Below are positions 62,309-64,000 of a stretch of 64,000 nucleotides of DNA, one piece after another. Location: NCBI GenBank assembly GCA_913009205.1, contig CAJVYC010000003.1, positions 62,001-126,000 on the forward strand. Reading direction: 5' to 3'. Below the pieces are notes generated by a model. It was given only the letters and a program-made list of their open reading frames with translations, did not search any database and had not been told where the DNA came from. The position numbers and the translations under genes were made by a program. Position 1 is the stretch's first letter. Every line of letters starts with the position of its first letter. The DNA comes from an uncultured Fluviicola sp. Lineage in GTDB: Bacteria; Bacteroidota; Bacteroidia; Flavobacteriales_D; Crocinitomicaceae.

Positions 62309-64000
62309 ATGAAAAAAATAACACTCACAACATTAAGCGCTCTGCTCTCTTTTTCGGGAGCTTTTGCGCAAACTTCTCCCACTTTTGATGCTCAGAATGC
62401 CAGAGATGGAGAAAGTGTAGAATACTGTCTTCAGCACAAAAAGAGAGCAGAAATGCTTCAAATACCTGGTTTTGCTGAACAAGAAGCTATTGATGAAATT
62501 ATCCGTGCTCAAGAAGCAGCGCAACAAGCTGCAAACGGAACACCGGAAGCAACTACATATTATGTTCCAGTCGTATTTCACGTTTTACATAACAATGGAA
62601 GCGAGAACATTTCTGATGAACAAATCTTGGATGCTTTCGAAATCTTAAATAGAGATTACGATTTACAAAACTCAGATGCGAACAATGTAGCAAACGCATT
62701 TAATGCTTCAAACGGCGCTGCATCAGCGACTCCTTTTGATACAGACATCGAGTTTGTTTTGGCAACGAAAGCACCAGACGGAACTTGTTTCTCTGGGGTT
62801 ACAAGAACCGTAAGTTCAGCCACTTCAAGTGGCAACGGTCAAGGGCAATACCTAGCAATTAGAAATGGTAACGACGTTTACCAAGGAGAATGGGCAGGAA
62901 ACAAATACTTAAATATATTTATTTGTGCTGACATTGGTGGCGCTGCGGGATATACTTATACCCCTTCTAACTGGGTTGGATCAGGAATGGATAACGGTAT
63001 TTGGGTTCTTGATACTTACGTTGGTTCAATTGGAACTTCAAGTGCTAGCACGAGTAGAACGTTAACGCATGAATGTGGACACTGGTTAAACTTACCTCAC
63101 GTTTGGGGTGGAACGAATAACCCTGGATTAGCATCAAACTGTAATGACGACGACGGAGTAGATGATACTCCAGAATGTCAAGGACTTACGGCGTGTATCC
63201 TAGCGGCAAACACTTGTGATGGTGACAATAGCTATTGGGGATTTGATCAAATTGATAACACAGAGAACTACATGGATTATTCATATTGTTCTAAAATGTT
63301 TACACCCGGACAAGGGCAACGCATGAGAAACGCTTTGAACTCTGGAGTTGGTGGAAGAAGTAATTTAAAATCAGCAGGAAATCTTTCTGCGACAGGTGCA
63401 GATGGAAATGCCTACTTATGTAAAGCAGAGTTCTCAGCGGATAAGATAACGGTATGTGCTGGTCAAACGGTTAATTTCAATGACAACTCTTATAACGCAG
63501 TAAACGGTTGGACTTGGACTTTCATAGGAGGAACGCCAAGTTCATCTACGAGTCAAAACCCATCAGTTCAATACGACACACCAGGTTTGTACGAGGTAGT
63601 TTTGGATGCTACAGATGGTTCAGTTACGGACGGAGAAACAAAGACAGGGTACATTAGAGTATTGCCTGCTACTGGAACATGGATTCCTTTCTTAGAAGAT
63701 TTCGAATCCTTAACAACTTTGGATGGTGTTCAATGGGAAGTTCGTGATTACGGAAACAATGCTGAGTTCGAATTAGAAACGAATGTAGGTCACACAGGAT
63801 CTAAAAGTGCCAAACTTCCAAACTATGCTCAGTCTGCTGGAAACTTTGATGAATTGATTTCAGCACCCGTTGATTTGTCTTCAATCACAAGCCAAACAGC
63901 AATGACATTAAGCTTCCGTTATGCTTACCGTAAGCGTAATTCAAATAACGATGAGTGGTTGAAAGTATACGCATCAAACAGCTGTGGTGAAGCATGGGTG
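62309..64000 (+). CDS. Secreted M43 (pappalysin-type) metalloprotease with PKD domain (runs off right edge)
   Basis: 564 codons visible from the ATG at 62309; the 3' end is outside. Signal peptide ending in AFAQ. An N-terminal propeptide-like helical part (to about residue 90) is followed by the M43 domain: HECGHWLNLPH starting at residue 254 (the extended zinc motif) and the Met-turn region ENYMDYSYCSKMF near 321. From about residue 380 a PKD domain (VCAGQTVNFNDNSYNAVNGW) appears, then a beta-sandwich (FLEDFESLTTLDGVQWEV, GHTGSKSAKL) continuing off the edge. Many such Bacteroidota proteins end in a T9SS tail, but here that is outside the window. Confidence 0.88.
   Translation, partial: MKKITLTTLSALLSFSGAFAQTSPTFDAQNARDGESVEYCLQHKKRAEMLQIPGFAEQEAIDEIIRAQEAAQQAANGTPEATTYYVPVVFHVLHNNGSENISDEQILDAFEILNRDYDLQNSDANNVANAFNASNGAASATPFDTDIEFVLATKAPDGTCFSGVTRTVSSATSSGNGQGQYLAIRNGNDVYQGEWAGNKYLNIFICADIGGAAGYTYTPSNWVGSGMDNGIWVLDTYVGSIGTSSASTSRTLTHECGHWLNLPHVWGGTNNPGLASNCNDDDGVDDTPECQGLTACILAANTCDGDNSYWGFDQIDNTENYMDYSYCSKMFTPGQGQRMRNALNSGVGGRSNLKSAGNLSATGADGNAYLCKAEFSADKITVCAGQTVNFNDNSYNAVNGWTWTFIGGTPSSSTSQNPSVQYDTPGLYEVVLDATDGSVTDGETKTGYIRVLPATGTWIPFLEDFESLTTLDGVQWEVRDYGNNAEFELETNVGHTGSKSAKLPNYAQSAGNFDELISAPVDLSSITSQTAMTLSFRYAYRKRNSNNDEWLKVYASNSCGEAWV

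Noticed and set aside
1-64000. tRNA, rRNA, integrase, transposase or phage genes
   Set aside because: None was found by eye; no cloverleaf-like T-loop context, no inverted-repeat-bounded element and no recognisable recombinase product.

Overview
The window looks like a chromosomal segment of a free-living member of the Bacteroidota, most likely Flavobacteriales and perhaps near Crocinitomicaceae/Fluviicola (inference). The grounds are AT-rich sequence, very few Shine-Dalgarno sites, many TTG starts, and promoter-like elements of the type TTG-N17-23-TAnnTTTG (the form TATCTTTR recurs upstream of several genes). Gene content agrees: a T9SS type B (gliding-motility) C-terminal domain, a remnant of a type A sorting domain, SprB-like and PKD repeats, a SusC-style TonB receptor with a carboxypeptidase-regulatory N-domain, HU/SPOR and DUF2490 families, and many lipoproteins. 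I saw no tRNA, rRNA, CRISPR array, complete insertion sequence or prophage. The density is that of ordinary core genome, with small islands of gene decay.

Layout. 1-10.7 kb: the start of a surface protein running off the left edge, a 1287-residue outer-membrane/Ig-repeat/coiled-coil protein, a PpiD-like foldase, DprA on the minus strand, and a TonB-dependent receptor followed at 5 bp by kdsB. 11.5-16.7 kb: an HU/SPOR envelope protein, a DUF2490 barrel, a C1 peptidase, a small lipoprotein and pgk, then a frameshifted T9SS-tail gene. 17-20.5 kb (minus): a GT-C membrane glycosyltransferase-like protein and lemA-htpX. 20.5-28.1 kb: a broken ECF sigma factor gene followed by the tightly packed set SpoIIM-like / DUF4129 / DUF4350 / MoxR ATPase / DUF58, a known type of MoxR module thought to act in envelope or stress chaperoning. 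28.1-31 kb: an L,D-transpeptidase, a lipocalin-like lipoprotein and an acyl-CoA carboxylase beta subunit. 31-35.7 kb: two small membrane ORFs, then a secreted peptidase-S74 protein next to a T9SS type B adhesin. 35.8-37.8 kb: aspS and a small membrane protein. 37.9-42.4 kb: a secreted PQQ/FG-GAP propeller divergent from a vanadium-haloperoxidase-like enzyme that overlaps a CRTAC1/UnbV-type FG-GAP protein. 42.6-49 kb: a lipase-like secreted protein, cysS, and a two-gene operon of a CBM9/glycoside-hydrolase-like enzyme with a CotH-like kinase. 49.2-56 kb: polA, an unusually long PLP enzyme of the Cys/Met family, a DUF6438 lipoprotein and a DUF2891 lipoprotein. 56-60.2 kb: an SF1 helicase with a decayed small gene just downstream and a decayed endonuclease/exonuclease/phosphatase gene upstream, separated by a tandem GCACATGTGC-like repeat. 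60.3-64 kb: a KtrA-type RCK protein, a small secreted protein, an SDR oxidoreductase and the first part of a secreted M43 metalloprotease that runs off the right edge.

Housekeeping (pgk, kdsB, aspS, cysS, polA, dprA, ppiD) is mixed with envelope biogenesis and secretion. No single wholly new system stands out. The places most worth a second look are the Ig-repeat/TolA-like fusion protein, the haloperoxidase trio, the long PLP enzyme with an apparent second partial PLP fold, and the helicase locus with its two neighbouring gene remnants. Two or more lesions lie in homopolymer runs, so read-level checking should come before biological interpretation.
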